Assembly: GCF_000426885.1 (NCBI RefSeq)
Contig: NZ_AUGF01000007.1
Location: forward strand, 1-64,000
Source of the DNA: Moraxella caprae DSM 19149
Lineage (GTDB): Bacteria > Pseudomonadota > Gammaproteobacteria > Pseudomonadales > Moraxellaceae
DNA: 64,000 nt
Direction: 5' to 3'
Made by a program: the position numbers and the translations under genes. The notes under the pieces are model-generated. The model was not told the origin of the DNA. It saw nothing but the letters and a program-made list of their open reading frames with translations, and made no database searches. Positions 40,701 to 49,076 of the stretch are shown one piece after another. Each line of letters starts with the position of its first letter. The first letter of the stretch is position 1.

Positions 40701-40997
40701 GAGTTTGTTTTTTAGGTGAATTTCAAATTCACTGCCATATAAACTTTTCTCATAAGTTGGCTTAGGAATAAAAAATTCTCTTTTTTCTTTTTTGTCTTGG
40801 GCTATGGCAGAGACCGGCTCAAAACTGGATGAGCTAAAAATAAAATCAAAACTTTGCAATTGATTTAAGTATTCTTTTAGGGCTTCATAAGCATAAATAG
40901 AAAAACTATCACCAATAAACTTGCATTGGGTATTTGAGTTTAGGTGTTGTTTTATCTCATCAGCAAGCAGATGATTGATATTGTCTATGAGTGTCAT
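37758..40997 (-). CDS. SNF2-type helicase with N-terminal PLD-family-like region
   Basis: A 1079-residue protein. The helicase core has Walker A ADSVGLGKT (276-284), DESH (366-369), LSATPVNN (motif III) and motif VI QRFGRIDRIGS. The N-terminal 200 residues (GSEFEIHLKNKLNQKAIAKE and CANWIRQKATFKSN) look like the N-terminal region of PLD-nuclease/DEXD fusion helicases, but I see no clear HxK pair, so nuclease activity is doubtful. The preferred start is ATG 40997 (MTLIDN), with AAGG before it; the frame extends 41 codons upstream into the intergenic region. It is the first gene of the defence operon. Confidence 0.82.
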   Translation of the reverse strand: MTLIDNINHLLADEIKQHLNSNTQCKFIGDSFSIYAYEALKEYLNQLQSFDFIFSSSSFEPVSAIAQDKKEKREFFIPKPTYEKSLYGSEFEIHLKNKLNQKAIAKECANWIRQKATFKSNISNQSIQNFCILKYENHHFLYTPISQGFTPMGLGLQKSNALSNFVYVMNDANTVKQHEMVFDQLWCDPTKAHDVSQEIVRHIESVYQENDPQKIYFLALYHLFKEFLDDSNEDNLPNDKTGYQNTLIWQKLFEFQKDAVIGIINKLEKFNGCILADSVGLGKTFSALAVIKYYELRNKSVLVLCPKKLSDNWTSYNTNVITNIFAKDRFNYDVLYHTDLSRTSGHTLGMDLSKINWGNYDLVVIDESHNFRNKEYFKDKETRYDHLMNKIIRQGVKTKVLMLSATPVNNKFNDLKNQLALAYEGDSSLLEDKLDINQSIDTIFRKAQTTFNEWTKLPPEYRTTDAILNKLELDFFKLLDSVTIARSRKHIQTFYDTKAIGKFPTRHKPLSYRCGISVDNNIALNDIYTLLASIKMTVYAPMGYILPSRLAQYAELFDTTTGTGSRFRQADREKSLQSLMTVNLLKRLESSVHAFRLTLTKIKTLMSDILGQIDDFHSKQIGSGEVALPNIDDDEDMIGGVLKIRLDDMDTRSFERALKGDMAVIDELLSIICHINTDKDAKLQQLIAHITHKIQHPINPDNKKVIVFTAFADTADYLYESVSAYLLTHFGLHTAKITGTNNHSTLGKMPNSQKSYDLQGLLTLFSPQSKQKADIFPNESRVIDILIATDCISEGQNLQDCDYLINYDIHWNPVRIIQRFGRIDRIGSPNDSIQLVNYWPDISLDEYINLKERVENRMAIVDMTSTGDDDILKHQSHDMAYRKEQLKRLQNEVLDLEDVGGGVSITDLGLNDFRMELLAYLDKHPAIKRLPHGLHTVIPHNDEHGLSAGVVFVLKLKNAKKELGGQNPLYPYFVIYLNKAGKILYNHTKAKHLLDLLAQACRHADTPITLVYEPFNDRTKDGRDMSEYSVLLDNAIAHIQDRQTQSDIDSLFGSRHTQALEHEISGMNDFELINFFVIE

Positions 40998-41185
40998 GTG
41001 TTGCCTTGGGTGTATCGCTATTCGCTTTAAAATAAAGGATATGTTGGTAGATGTCAAGTGTATCCAAAAAGAGTTTTGAGCAGTGCTCGATAGCCTAAAA
41101 ATGTTAATAAAAAAACACAATAATTACATAAGATTGCCGTGGTGTTCATGCTAAAATACACACCCCTTTTCTTATCTTTTATTCT

Positions 41186-42136
41186 ATGTTGTTAGCCATT
41201 ATTGCGATGATTGTCGGCATTGCTTTGCTTGTGTATAGTGCCGAGTTTTTTATTGAAGGGTCATCTAGTATCGCCCTAAAATTTGGCATGCCCAAATTGC
41301 TGGTAGGCATGCTTGTGATTGGTGTCGGCACGTCCGCTCCTGAGATAGTCGTGTCGGTGTTGTCCGCCCTAAACGGAGCCCCTGGTTTGGCACTGGGTAA
41401 TGCGTACGGCTCAAACATCACCAACATCACGCTCGTACTGGGTGCAACAGCGTTGGTCAGTCCTTTATTTATCCAAAAATCCTTGGTCAAATCCGACTTT
41501 TTGATACTCATCGGCATTACCGCTTTGGCGATTTTTCAGTTGCTTGACGGACAAGTGAGTCGTCTGGACGGGGCGATCCTCCTTGGGGCGTTGGCGGTGT
41601 TTTTGACATTTCAGATTTATATGGCAAAACTGGGCAAGTCAGCCAGTGATGATGTGCCTGACACGGTGGATTTTCGCATGGGTATGGCACTCGCCAAACT
41701 CATCGGGGGCTTGGTGGTGCTGGTGCTAAGTTCACGCCTTGTGGTGTGGGGAGCGGTGGAGATTGCCAAAATCGCAGGACTGTCCGAGCTTATCATCGGT
41801 CTTACCATTGTGGCGATAGGCACGAGCCTGCCAGAGCTGGTCTCATCCATCATCGCCGCACGCAAGGGCGAAGACGAGATGGCATTGGGTAACGTCATTG
41901 GCTCAAACATCTTTAACACTCTAACGGTCGTGGGCATTCCTGCTGCCATCATGCCCATGGCGGTGGCTCGTGAGGTGGTGAGCCGTGATATGATTGTCAT
42001 GGGTGGGGTAACGGGCTTGCTGTTTGTCCTGTGCCTGTTTGCTGTGCGTGGCAGTCAAAAACTCGGGCGTGGTGTGGGTGCGATGCTGTTGTCTATCTTT
42101 GTGGGTTATACGATATGGTTGTTTGTGGGTGGTTAA
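41186..42136 (+). CDS. Calcium/sodium antiporter (CaxA/YrbG family)
   Basis: A 316-residue inner-membrane protein with about ten hydrophobic helices arranged as two inverted halves. Each half has the alpha-repeat of Na+/Ca2+ exchangers: GVGTSAPEIVVSVLSAL then GNAYGSNITNITLVLG in the first, and AIGTSLPELVSSIIAA then GNVIGSNIFNTLTVVG in the second, with the ion-binding Glu in each. It exchanges Ca2+ for Na+ or H+. It is a single gene between the defence operon and hemN. Confidence 0.92.
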   Translation: MLLAIIAMIVGIALLVYSAEFFIEGSSSIALKFGMPKLLVGMLVIGVGTSAPEIVVSVLSALNGAPGLALGNAYGSNITNITLVLGATALVSPLFIQKSLVKSDFLILIGITALAIFQLLDGQVSRLDGAILLGALAVFLTFQIYMAKLGKSASDDVPDTVDFRMGMALAKLIGGLVVLVLSSRLVVWGAVEIAKIAGLSELIIGLTIVAIGTSLPELVSSIIAARKGEDEMALGNVIGSNIFNTLTVVGIPAAIMPMAVAREVVSRDMIVMGGVTGLLFVLCLFAVRGSQKLGRGVGAMLLSIFVGYTIWLFVGG

Positions 42137-42150
42137 ACCATGCTTGGTAT

Positions 42151-42182
42151 AAAAAACGACCATACATGTGATGGTCGTTTTT
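42151..42182. terminator. Bidirectional terminator between the antiporter gene and hemN
   Basis: AAAAACGACCAT and ATGGTCGTTTTT form a perfect stem around ACATGTG, with A and T tails, between convergent genes. Confidence 0.9.
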
Positions 42183-42190
42183 ATTGGGTG

Positions 42191-43567
42191 TCAGATGACC
42201 TTACTAAACCGTCCGCTGTGCTTTTGGGTTAGGTATTCATCAAAGACCATTGCCACGTTACGCCCCAGTATCCGCCCTTTGGGTAGGATTTGTACACCCG
42301 CCTCATCGATAAAGACAAGCCCATCTTCTGCCATTTGGTGTAGGTTTGCCAGCTCTGGCTCAAAATAACGGCGACTGTCAATGCCAAATCGCTCATCAAC
42401 ATCAGCAAAGTCCAAGCGGTCATGGCATAATAAGTTCATGATAACATAACGGCGAAGTTTGTCTTTGTCATCTGCTTTGATGTGCTTGATGGCAGGGAGC
42501 GTGCCGTCATTAATGCGCGCCTGATATTCTTTTAAATCAGTGGGGTTTTGTAGGATATGCTCGCCAATCTGACTGATACTGCTCACCCCAAACGAGAGCA
42601 GGTCGCACTCGCCTAAGATGGCATAGCCTTGAAAGTTGCGATGGAGCTTGCCTTGGCGTTGGGCGATTGCCATGCCATCATCAGGACGAGCAAAATGGTC
42701 AATGCCAATATACTGATAACCTGCGTCCGTGAGTGCCTTGATGGTGTTGCCAAACATGGTGAGCTTGTCGGCAGGACTAGGCAGGTCGTCATCTTTGATA
42801 CGGCGTTGGGCGGTGAATCGTTCGGGCAGATGGGCGTAGTTAAACACCGATAAGCGGTCAGGGGCTAGGGCGATGATTTTGGCGACCGTGTCCGCCATGC
42901 TCGCCACACTCTGATGGGGCAAGCCATAAATCAAGTCAATATTAATCGAGCCAAAGCCCAATTCTCTGGCTTCACGCATGACCGTCTGCACCATGCTGTG
43001 GGGCTGTACACGGTTCACGGCGATTTGTACGGTCTCGTCCAAATCCTGCACCCCGAATGATAAGCGATTGACCCCCAGCGAGCGTAAGACCGCCAAAGTC
43101 GTCTGCCTAAGCTCTCGTGGGTCAATCTCTACCGAATAGTCTCCATCATCAGCAAAGTCAAATTCATCTTGTAAAAACCGCCACAACACAGTCAGCTCAT
43201 CATCACTTAAAAAGGTCGGTGTACCGCCCCCCAAGTGAACTTGTTTGACTTTTGCATTGCCGTTTAGCAGGGATTTTTTATGGCGAATTTCTCTAAACAG
43301 ATAGTCCAAATAATCGCCCGAGTCGCTGTTTTTCTTGGTGATGATTTTGTTACAGCCACAGTAGTAGCACAGATGACGGCAAAAAGGGATATGAATGTAG
43401 AGCGATAGGGGGACGGCAGGGTCTTTTTGCTGTAAAATGCTCATCTCCACACCGTCTAGAATGGGGGCGAACTCTAAGGCGGTCGGATAGGACGTGTAAC
43501 GAGGGCCTTGACGGTTATATTTTTGAATCAAGGCTTCATCAAAGCTGACTTGGCTAAAATGGTGCAT
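42191..43567 (-). CDS. hemN: Oxygen-independent coproporphyrinogen III oxidase (radical SAM)
   Basis: This enzyme decarboxylates coproporphyrinogen III without O2 in haem synthesis. The 458-residue protein begins with the family's LIQKYNRQGPRYTSYPTA. It has the radical-SAM cluster motif IHIPFCRHLCYYCGCN (CxxxCxxCxC) and GGGTPTFLS. ATG 43567 gives a typical N-terminus; a TTG four codons upstream is possible. Confidence 0.95.
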   Translation of the reverse strand: MHHFSQVSFDEALIQKYNRQGPRYTSYPTALEFAPILDGVEMSILQQKDPAVPLSLYIHIPFCRHLCYYCGCNKIITKKNSDSGDYLDYLFREIRHKKSLLNGNAKVKQVHLGGGTPTFLSDDELTVLWRFLQDEFDFADDGDYSVEIDPRELRQTTLAVLRSLGVNRLSFGVQDLDETVQIAVNRVQPHSMVQTVMREARELGFGSINIDLIYGLPHQSVASMADTVAKIIALAPDRLSVFNYAHLPERFTAQRRIKDDDLPSPADKLTMFGNTIKALTDAGYQYIGIDHFARPDDGMAIAQRQGKLHRNFQGYAILGECDLLSFGVSSISQIGEHILQNPTDLKEYQARINDGTLPAIKHIKADDKDKLRRYVIMNLLCHDRLDFADVDERFGIDSRRYFEPELANLHQMAEDGLVFIDEAGVQILPKGRILGRNVAMVFDEYLTQKHSGRFSKVI

Positions 43568-43579
43568 GGCGGTTGTCAA

Positions 43580-43799
43580 TAAATGGGTATTGGAATGCTA
43601 TTATAACCGTTTGGGTGGTGCGAGACAATAATACTTTTGGGGATTGATGTCGCCAAAGGGCATGAAAAGCACGCCCAACAAGACCATTGTTTTAAAAATG
43701 CCAAATCGGTGCGGATTTGGGTTGATTGGTAAATTTATTCAATAAGTAAAAACAAAACCCCAAAACAAAAGTTCTGGGGTTTTTAAGCAAGCTGTTAGC
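43580..43799. other. Intergenic region between hemN and rplT
   Basis: This is 220 bp with the rplT terminator in its distal part and the hemN promoter presumably within the rest. I see no ORF, RNA gene or repeat. Confidence 0.5.
43754..43784 (-). terminator. Terminator of the rpmI-rplT transcript
   Basis: AAAACCCC and GGGGTTTT pair across AAAACAAAAGTTCT on the side downstream of rplT, ending in a T-run on the minus strand. Confidence 0.75.
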
Positions 43800-44156
43800 T
43801 TAGGCTAGGGCAGATTTTGCTTTTTCGCAGATTGCCGTGAACGCTGCTGCGTCATGCATGGCGATGTCTGCTAGGATACGGCGGTCAATCTCAATGCTTG
43901 CCTTTTTAAGACCATTGATAAGACGGCTGTATGACAGACCATTTAGACGAGCACCTGCATTGATACGAGCAATCCACAGACGGCGGAAAGAGCGTTTTTT
44001 GTTACGGCGGTCTCTATATGCATATTGACCTGCCTTCATTACCGCTTGCACGGCAACACGATACACACGAGAGCGTGCACCATAGTAACCTTTTGCACGA
44101 GCCAAGACTTTTTTATGACGGCGGTTAGCCTGTACACCACGTTTTACACGAGCCAT
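43800..44156 (-). CDS. rplT: 50S ribosomal protein L20
   Basis: A basic 118-residue protein with the L20 pattern [20 protein letters not shown] and then [12 protein letters not shown] at the N-terminus and [20 protein letters not shown] near the C-terminus. It is needed for early 50S assembly and represses its own operon in other bacteria. It follows rpmI by 16 bp. Confidence 0.97.
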   Translation of the reverse strand: MARVKRGVQANRRHKKVLARAKGYYGARSRVYRVAVQAVMKAGQYAYRDRRNKKRSFRRLWIARINAGARLNGLSYSRLINGLKKASIEIDRRILADIAMHDAAAFTAICEKAKSALA

Positions 44157-44172
44157 TATATTCTCCTAGATA

Positions 44173-44370
44173 TTAAATGTATGGGCACATACGGCGGATT
44201 GATGGAACGTCAGCGACGTGAACCATGACGCAACCACGCAATTGGCGGATACGCTTAGGAGATTTTTTGGTCAAAATGTGGCGTTTGAACGCTTGTTTGC
44301 GTTTAAAGCCGTTGGCGGTTTTTTTAAAACGCTTTGCCGCACCACGTTTGGTTTTTAGTTTTACTTTCAT
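44173..44370 (-). CDS. rpmI: 50S ribosomal protein L35
   Basis: A 65-residue basic protein, [20 protein letters not shown] onward, the standard L35 length. ATG 44370 gives the correct N-terminus; 11 upstream codons in frame belong to the leader. infC, which normally precedes rpmI, is absent; the upstream gene is an unrelated DUF1963 gene. Confidence 0.96.
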   Translation of the reverse strand: MKVKLKTKRGAAKRFKKTANGFKRKQAFKRHILTKKSPKRIRQLRGCVMVHVADVPSIRRMCPYI

Positions 44371-44459
44371 AACTAGCCTCTTTATTAAAGGTTGGCAGAC
44401 CAACCGATGAACCTTTTTGCCAATTTATTTAAAAATAAATAGCGGAAGGTGGGACATAT

Positions 44460-44488
44460 ATTATAAAGGGTTTTTGGGTGGATTGCAA
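44460..44488 (-). promoter_or_regulatory. Sigma-70 promoter of rpmI-rplT
   Basis: On the minus strand TTGCAA (44488-44483) and TATAAT (44465-44460) are separated by 17 bp. This gives a leader of about 80 nt that holds a GGTTGG-TCTG-CCAACC hairpin (near 44389-44404), a possible site for L20 autoregulation. The promoter confirms that the two ribosomal genes are transcribed without infC. Confidence 0.75.
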
Positions 44489-44491
44489 TAC

Positions 44492-45310
44492 TTAGCAACA
44501 ATCAAAGGTAAAAAACGCCTTATCAAAACGCAAATTTGCCAAATCATCAGGGTGGATAAAGAAATTTCCCACGCCACAATCGCCCCACATTAGCTCCACG
44601 CCTTCATCGCCATATTCGCTAGCTAACTGAAACAGTAGCACATAATCAGACAGTGGCTCGCCATGCTCCCAGCCACGCACGTCATCTTGGGTAAAAAACG
44701 GATAACCGCCCACACGGTGCGACTCGGCTTGTGTCCATGAGTCGTACTCGCTGTGTAACTCCCAATTGTAGTTGCCTTGGTCGGCTTTGTCGTTTAAAAA
44801 TTGAGCAAGATTTGGCACGGTTTCATCAAATTTAAAATCAAAGGCGGTAACAGCTTGGGGCATGACTTCATCAAAACCAATGCGATAAGAGTGTCCTGTG
44901 GGAAATGGCAGGGCGTATTCATCAGTGTCAATGCTGATGTCTGTTTGTAGGGCGTTGATGTCGTCAAGCACATGGGCGTGGTAGATGAGTTTGTAGCCTG
45001 TGCGGTCGGTTAGGTCATCAAAGTTAATGCCAAAACAATCATCATTATTGGCGATAAAAAATTGCAACATGCCCGATGTTGGAAAATCAGGCAAGGCAGG
45101 CATTTGCCCAAAGTTAATCTGTGCCAAAAACGCCATGGGCTTGCCGTCCGTGCCTGTCGGATAACTGTGGTCTTTTGGCAGATAAGGCGTACCGCCAACC
45201 TTGCTATCAAAAGGCGTGGCAGGGTCGGTAGATAACGTCAAGCGAACGGACGGACGCATGGATGCAAAAATTTCATTGGCAAATGGGGCAAAGGCTTGGG
45301 GTAGGGTCAT
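44492..45310 (-). CDS. DUF1963 (YwqG-like) protein
   Basis: A 272-residue soluble protein with the YwqG/DUF1963 features: SKVGGTPYLPKDHSYP, PMAFLAQINFGQMP, GMLQFFIAND-like GMLQFFIANND, and the C-terminal HRVGGYPFFTQDDVR and LLFQLASEYG. The function of the family is not established. No operon partner is visible. It is divergent from the decayed DUF4105 gene. Confidence 0.88.
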   Translation of the reverse strand: MTLPQAFAPFANEIFASMRPSVRLTLSTDPATPFDSKVGGTPYLPKDHSYPTGTDGKPMAFLAQINFGQMPALPDFPTSGMLQFFIANNDDCFGINFDDLTDRTGYKLIYHAHVLDDINALQTDISIDTDEYALPFPTGHSYRIGFDEVMPQAVTAFDFKFDETVPNLAQFLNDKADQGNYNWELHSEYDSWTQAESHRVGGYPFFTQDDVRGWEHGEPLSDYVLLFQLASEYGDEGVELMWGDCGVGNFFIHPDDLANLRFDKAFFTFDCC

Positions 45311-45386
45311 GGGGCATCCTTAATTGTGGTGGTGTCAATGGATATTATGACACGTTTGGGCGGTGGGGGCAATAGCAAGTGATTTT

Positions 45387-46447
45387 ATGTGGCATTTGCT
45401 TTATAATAGCCCTTTTATCCGCCAAAATTATGACCGACCAACTCCCCAAAAAAACGCCCTTATCAAGGCTCTGCCCCCTGCCGTTCAGCGATTTATCGCC
45501 CGCTTTTTTGTTACCCGTGCTTTTGTTTGGCTCATATCCATTGCCTTTACGCTGTTTGTGGGGGTGAGCAGTTTTTGGCTACTGATGGCACTGTGGGTGC
45601 ATAAGCCCTTTGGCGAGCTGGGTACGCAAGTTTTTATGGTGTTTTGGGTGTGTTTGGCAATGAGTTTAACGGGCTTTTTTATCACTCGGGCGATTTTTAG
45701 ATGACGGACGGATTTGGCGGTGTACCTTATCTGCTTTGGCGTGGGTCTTGGGTGGTGTTTTGGCATGGACGCAAAAAATAACCGCATTTGGTATGATAAG
45801 GACAAATATGATGTAAATTGGGAAACTTGCCAGTATAACCTACAAGAGCTAGAAACTTTTGAGCTTATCATCTCCGATTGGGGCTTGGATAAAATCGTAC
45901 ACACGATGGCAAGTTTTGGCTTTAACGATGGCGAAAAATTAAGCTTTTCTATTGAAATTCGTAAAGAGTCGCATGAGGGCTTTTCGGCGATTGGGGATTT
46001 TTTCGCCAGTTTGAGCTTGGGCTTGTCGTGGGCGATGAGAAGGATTTGATATACTCTCGCACCAACGTGCGTGGCGAAGATGTGTACATTTATCCTGTCA
46101 ATTTATCAAAAGAAAGCGTGCGTGAGCTGTTTTTGCTTTATTTACAAAAAGGCGAGAGCCTAAACCACGAAGCCTGTTGGTATAATACGCTGATTAGTAA
46201 TTGCACTACGTTGATTTTTGATATGATGGGGGAGATTGAGCGGATACCTGTGGATTATCGGGCGCTACTTGCAGGACTGTTGCCAGAATATCTGCACGAT
46301 GAGCGGGCGATTGATGCAAGCTACACGGTGGGGCAGTGGCGAGCCATGGCACACGCCAATCCTTATGTCGAGCATTTGCAAAAAACGGACATGGAAAGTC
46401 GTGAGTTTTCAAAACTTATCAGGCGGGGTTTGCCAAAATCTGATTAG
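45387..46447 (+). pseudogene. DUF4105 membrane protein gene, decayed (nonsense, frameshift, probable internal deletion)
   Basis: The pieces together match the DUF4105 proteins of Acinetobacter relatives. The first part (to 45704) has two membrane helices (LISIAFTLFVGVSSFWLLMA and VFMVFWVCLAMSLTGFFIT). It stops at TGA 45702-45704, after which the same frame continues as RTDLAVYLICFGVGLGW, so one CGA to TGA change is likely. Near 46000-46020 the frame shifts by one base: FSAIGDFFAS in one frame continues as FELGLVVGDEKDLIYSRTNV in another, which runs on through NCTTLIFDM (the conserved NCTT motif) to 46447. The stretch before KYDVNWETCQYNL also seems about 25 residues short. Confidence 0.85.
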
Positions 46448-46516
46448 GGCGTACCCTAGCATGATTGGCGGATTTTGTGATAAATTTATGATAAAATACC
46501 CCAAAAGGAGACGATG

Positions 46517-47305
46517 ATGAGCTATCTTGATACCCTAAATTTTAACGCAGACGGACTCATTCCTGCCATTGCCCAAGACCATAAGACAGGGCGGATACTT
46601 ATGATGGCATGGCAAAACCGTGAAGCCCTAGCGATGACGGTACAGACGGGGCAGGCGGTGTATTTTAGTCGCTCTCGTGGCAAGCTGTGGCATAAGGGCG
46701 AGACAAGCGGACACACTCAAATCGTCCATGAGATTCGCACCGATTGCGATAGAGATGTGATTGTGCTTATCATCACGCAGATTGGGGGGATTGCGTGCCA
46801 CACGGGGCGGACGAGCTGTTTTTTTGAAAAATTAGACGTGGCGAGCCTTGATTGGGTGGCGGTGGATAAGGTCATTATAGATCCCAGTCAAATCTATGGC
46901 GATACGGTAAAAGTGGACGCACCGCATACGTCGATTAAGCCAGATAATGGCAAAGTAATCAGCGAGCTTGACCGTATCTTGGATGAGCGAAAAACCGCCG
47001 ACAAAGACAGCTCTTATGTGGCAAGCCTATACCATAAAGGGCTGAACAAAATCCTAGAAAAAGTGGGCGAAGAGACGACCGAAGCGATTATCTCCGCCAA
47101 AGAATTACAGCTGGTGCGTGCCACAGGCGACAATGACGAACACACCAAAGCGGACGTGATCTATGAAGTGGCGGATATGTGGTTTCATAGCCTTGTCGCC
47201 TTGCACCAGTTGGGGTTGTCGGGCGATGATGTATTGACCGAATTGGCAAGACGGTTTGGGCTGTCGGGCATTGATGAGAAAAATGCACGCACGCCAAAAG
47301 GGTAA
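46517..47305 (+). CDS. hisI: Phosphoribosyl-AMP cyclohydrolase / phosphoribosyl-ATP pyrophosphatase
   Basis: A bifunctional HisIE enzyme for steps 2 and 3 of histidine synthesis. The HisI part (1-120) has [29 protein letters not shown] and the zinc Cys residues in TDCDRDV and [10 protein letters not shown]. The HisE part (about 150-260) has [20 protein letters not shown] and the acidic [13 protein letters not shown]. Two ATGs are adjacent; the second (46517) is better spaced from AAGGAG. The domains are fused in the HisI-HisE order. Confidence 0.94.
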   Translation: MSYLDTLNFNADGLIPAIAQDHKTGRILMMAWQNREALAMTVQTGQAVYFSRSRGKLWHKGETSGHTQIVHEIRTDCDRDVIVLIITQIGGIACHTGRTSCFFEKLDVASLDWVAVDKVIIDPSQIYGDTVKVDAPHTSIKPDNGKVISELDRILDERKTADKDSSYVASLYHKGLNKILEKVGEETTEAIISAKELQLVRATGDNDEHTKADVIYEVADMWFHSLVALHQLGLSGDDVLTELARRFGLSGIDEKNARTPKG

Positions 47306-47369
47306 AATTTCATCATTTTGTCAAAATTTTATGTTATACTAATTTTTTAAAATTGAAAAGGGTAATATC

Positions 47370-47591
47370 ATGGGTGGATTTTCTATCACACATTGGCTGA
47401 TTTTATTGGTGGTGGTGGTCATCGTGTTTGGCACAAGCAAACTTAAAAATGCAGGCAAGGACTTAGGCTCTGCTGTCAAAGGCTTTAAAGATGCGGTCAA
47501 AGAAGAAGACAAGCCCAAACTCACCCAAACCGATGACACCCAAAACATCAAAGTAGAAGAGATTAAGATTAAAAAAGACGAGACGGTCTGA
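47370..47591 (+). CDS. tatA: Twin-arginine translocase subunit TatA
   Basis: A 73-residue protein. The short N-terminal helix ([18 protein letters not shown]) runs into the TatA amphipathic helix ([20 protein letters not shown]) and an acidic tail. TatA forms the translocation pore. It starts the tatABC operon, 6 bp before tatB. Confidence 0.93.
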   Translation: MGGFSITHWLILLVVVVIVFGTSKLKNAGKDLGSAVKGFKDAVKEEDKPKLTQTDDTQNIKVEEIKIKKDETV

Positions 47592-47597
47592 TAGGCT

Positions 47598-48122
47598 ATG
47601 TTTAATCTGGGCTTATTTGAGCTTGGGCTGTTTGGGGTCATTGCACTCATCATCTTAGGCCCTGAAAAACTCATCATCACCGCACGCACGCTTGGCAAAT
47701 GGTACGGTAATTTTCGCCGTATGTCGGCACGCCTACAAAGTGAGCTGGTCAGCGAGCTTGAACTCACCGAAGTGCAAAACACCCTGAAAGCGGAGATTGA
47801 TGAGATTCGTGCGTCCGAAACCAAGATGAAAGCCCAAATGCAGGAGCTTCAAGCCAAGATCCGCCAAACTGACCAAATGGCACGCACCAACCAAAGTGCG
47901 ATTTTGGAGAATTGGCAAGAAATTCAAGACACTAAACAAGACGATCAAAACACTGACACAGACAGTGAAAATCCCCAAGCAAATACCCCCCAATACGATA
48001 CCCTGCCTTTGACTTATCGCTTTTTTTTATTGGGCGATTATGACAAAAAACGCCGTCTGCCCCCCACGCCATTTTTACCCAATTATAAAGCCGACAAACT
48101 CTTATATCAGGGGGACGTGTGA
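47598..48122 (+). CDS. tatB: Twin-arginine translocase subunit TatB
   Basis: The protein has 174 residues. The N-terminal MFNLGLFELGLFGVIALIIL and GPEKL with the conserved Glu and Gly-Pro hinge mark TatB, followed by a long charged coiled-coil region (about 50-115) and a polar C-terminus. TatB binds signal peptides with TatC. Its last four bases overlap tatC (GTGA). Confidence 0.93.
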   Translation: MFNLGLFELGLFGVIALIILGPEKLIITARTLGKWYGNFRRMSARLQSELVSELELTEVQNTLKAEIDEIRASETKMKAQMQELQAKIRQTDQMARTNQSAILENWQEIQDTKQDDQNTDTDSENPQANTPQYDTLPLTYRFFLLGDYDKKRRLPPTPFLPNYKADKLLYQGDV

Positions 48123-48883
48123 GCGAGTTAGATAAACAGACCGCAGATGGCGATATGCCACTCATGGCACATTTTGCCGAGCTCAGAACACGTTTTATTC
48201 GCATGGCGGTGGCGGTGCTTGTCGTGTTTTTACCGCTCATGTATGTTAGCCGTCCCTTGTATGACCTGATTTCAAGTCCGCTTGTCGCTCTGCTACCCCA
48301 TAACGCCAGCATCATCGCCACCCAAGTGGCTTCTGGCTTTTTAGCCCCGATAAAACTGGCGTTTTTTGTGGCGTTGTTCATCTGCGTGCCATTTATCATC
48401 GCTCAGATTTGGGGTTTTGTCTCGCCTGCTCTATATAAGCACGAAAAACGGGCGGCTCTGCCACTACTATTGTCCGCCATTGTCCTGTTTTATGTGGGCA
48501 TGGCGTTTGCGTATTTTGTGGTGTTGGTGCCTGCCCTAAAATTTCTTGTCTTGTTCGCCCCTGACAACGTCCTGCCGATGACCGACATTGAGAGTTATTT
48601 GGATTTTGTCATTAAGCTGTTTTTGGTGTTTGGACTCATGTTTGAGATACCTGTGGCGACCATGCTACTGGTACTCATGCGTATTGTAACGCCTAAATGG
48701 CTCGCCGACAAACGCCGATACATCATCGTGGGCTGTTTTTTTGTCTCGGCAATCATCACACCGCCTGACGGAGCAAGTATGCTCATGCTTGCCATTCCCA
48801 TGTGTATTTTGTTTGAATTGGGGCTTGTTGTGGCAAGAATGATTGTGAAGTCTGATAAACAGATTGCTGATAATGGGGCGTAG
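48119..48883 (+). CDS. tatC: Twin-arginine translocase subunit TatC
   Basis: A 254-residue six-helix membrane protein and receptor for RR signal peptides. It has MAHFAELRTRFIR (the conserved HLxELRxR region), FVSPALYKHEKR with the conserved Pro/Glu, and IVGCFFVSAIITPPDGASML. The start is GTG 48119 inside the tatB stop. A terminator follows at about 48934. Confidence 0.95.
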   Translation: MSELDKQTADGDMPLMAHFAELRTRFIRMAVAVLVVFLPLMYVSRPLYDLISSPLVALLPHNASIIATQVASGFLAPIKLAFFVALFICVPFIIAQIWGFVSPALYKHEKRAALPLLLSAIVLFYVGMAFAYFVVLVPALKFLVLFAPDNVLPMTDIESYLDFVIKLFLVFGLMFEIPVATMLLVLMRIVTPKWLADKRRYIIVGCFFVSAIITPPDGASMLMLAIPMCILFELGLVVARMIVKSDKQIADNGA

Positions 48884-48933
48884 GGATAAAGTGTAATTTG
48901 CCCAAGCTTATTTATCTTAGCTAAATTAAGAAT

Positions 48934-48960
48934 AAAAGGCGTGTTTATCACGTCTTTTTT
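48934..48960 (+). terminator. Terminator after tatC
   Basis: AAAAGGCGTG and CACGTCTTTTTT pair (one G-T) around TTTAT, with a T-tail. It separates tatABC from the capsule export cassette. Confidence 0.75.
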
Positions 48961-48999
48961 GTGATTATTTTTGACCTATTTGGCAAAACAAACAGTTTT

Positions 49000-49029
49000 T
49001 TGGTAATTTTTAATGGTTTATGCTACAAT
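49000..49029 (+). promoter_or_regulatory. Promoter of the capsule export operon (extended -10)
   Basis: TTGGTA (49000-49005) and TACAAT (49024-49029) are 18 bp apart, with TG just before the -10 (TGCTACAAT). Transcription would start near 49036, which supports ATG 49077 as the kpsM start rather than the in-frame codon at 49020. Confidence 0.6.
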
Positions 49030-49076
49030 GCCAAAAATTTTTATCTCTTTTAAATTTGTCTAATTTGGCACCTGTC

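Noticed and set aside
45714-46049. Separate small genes at 45714-46049 and 46028-46447
   Set aside because: Both are parts of one DUF4105 coding region broken by a nonsense codon and a frameshift.
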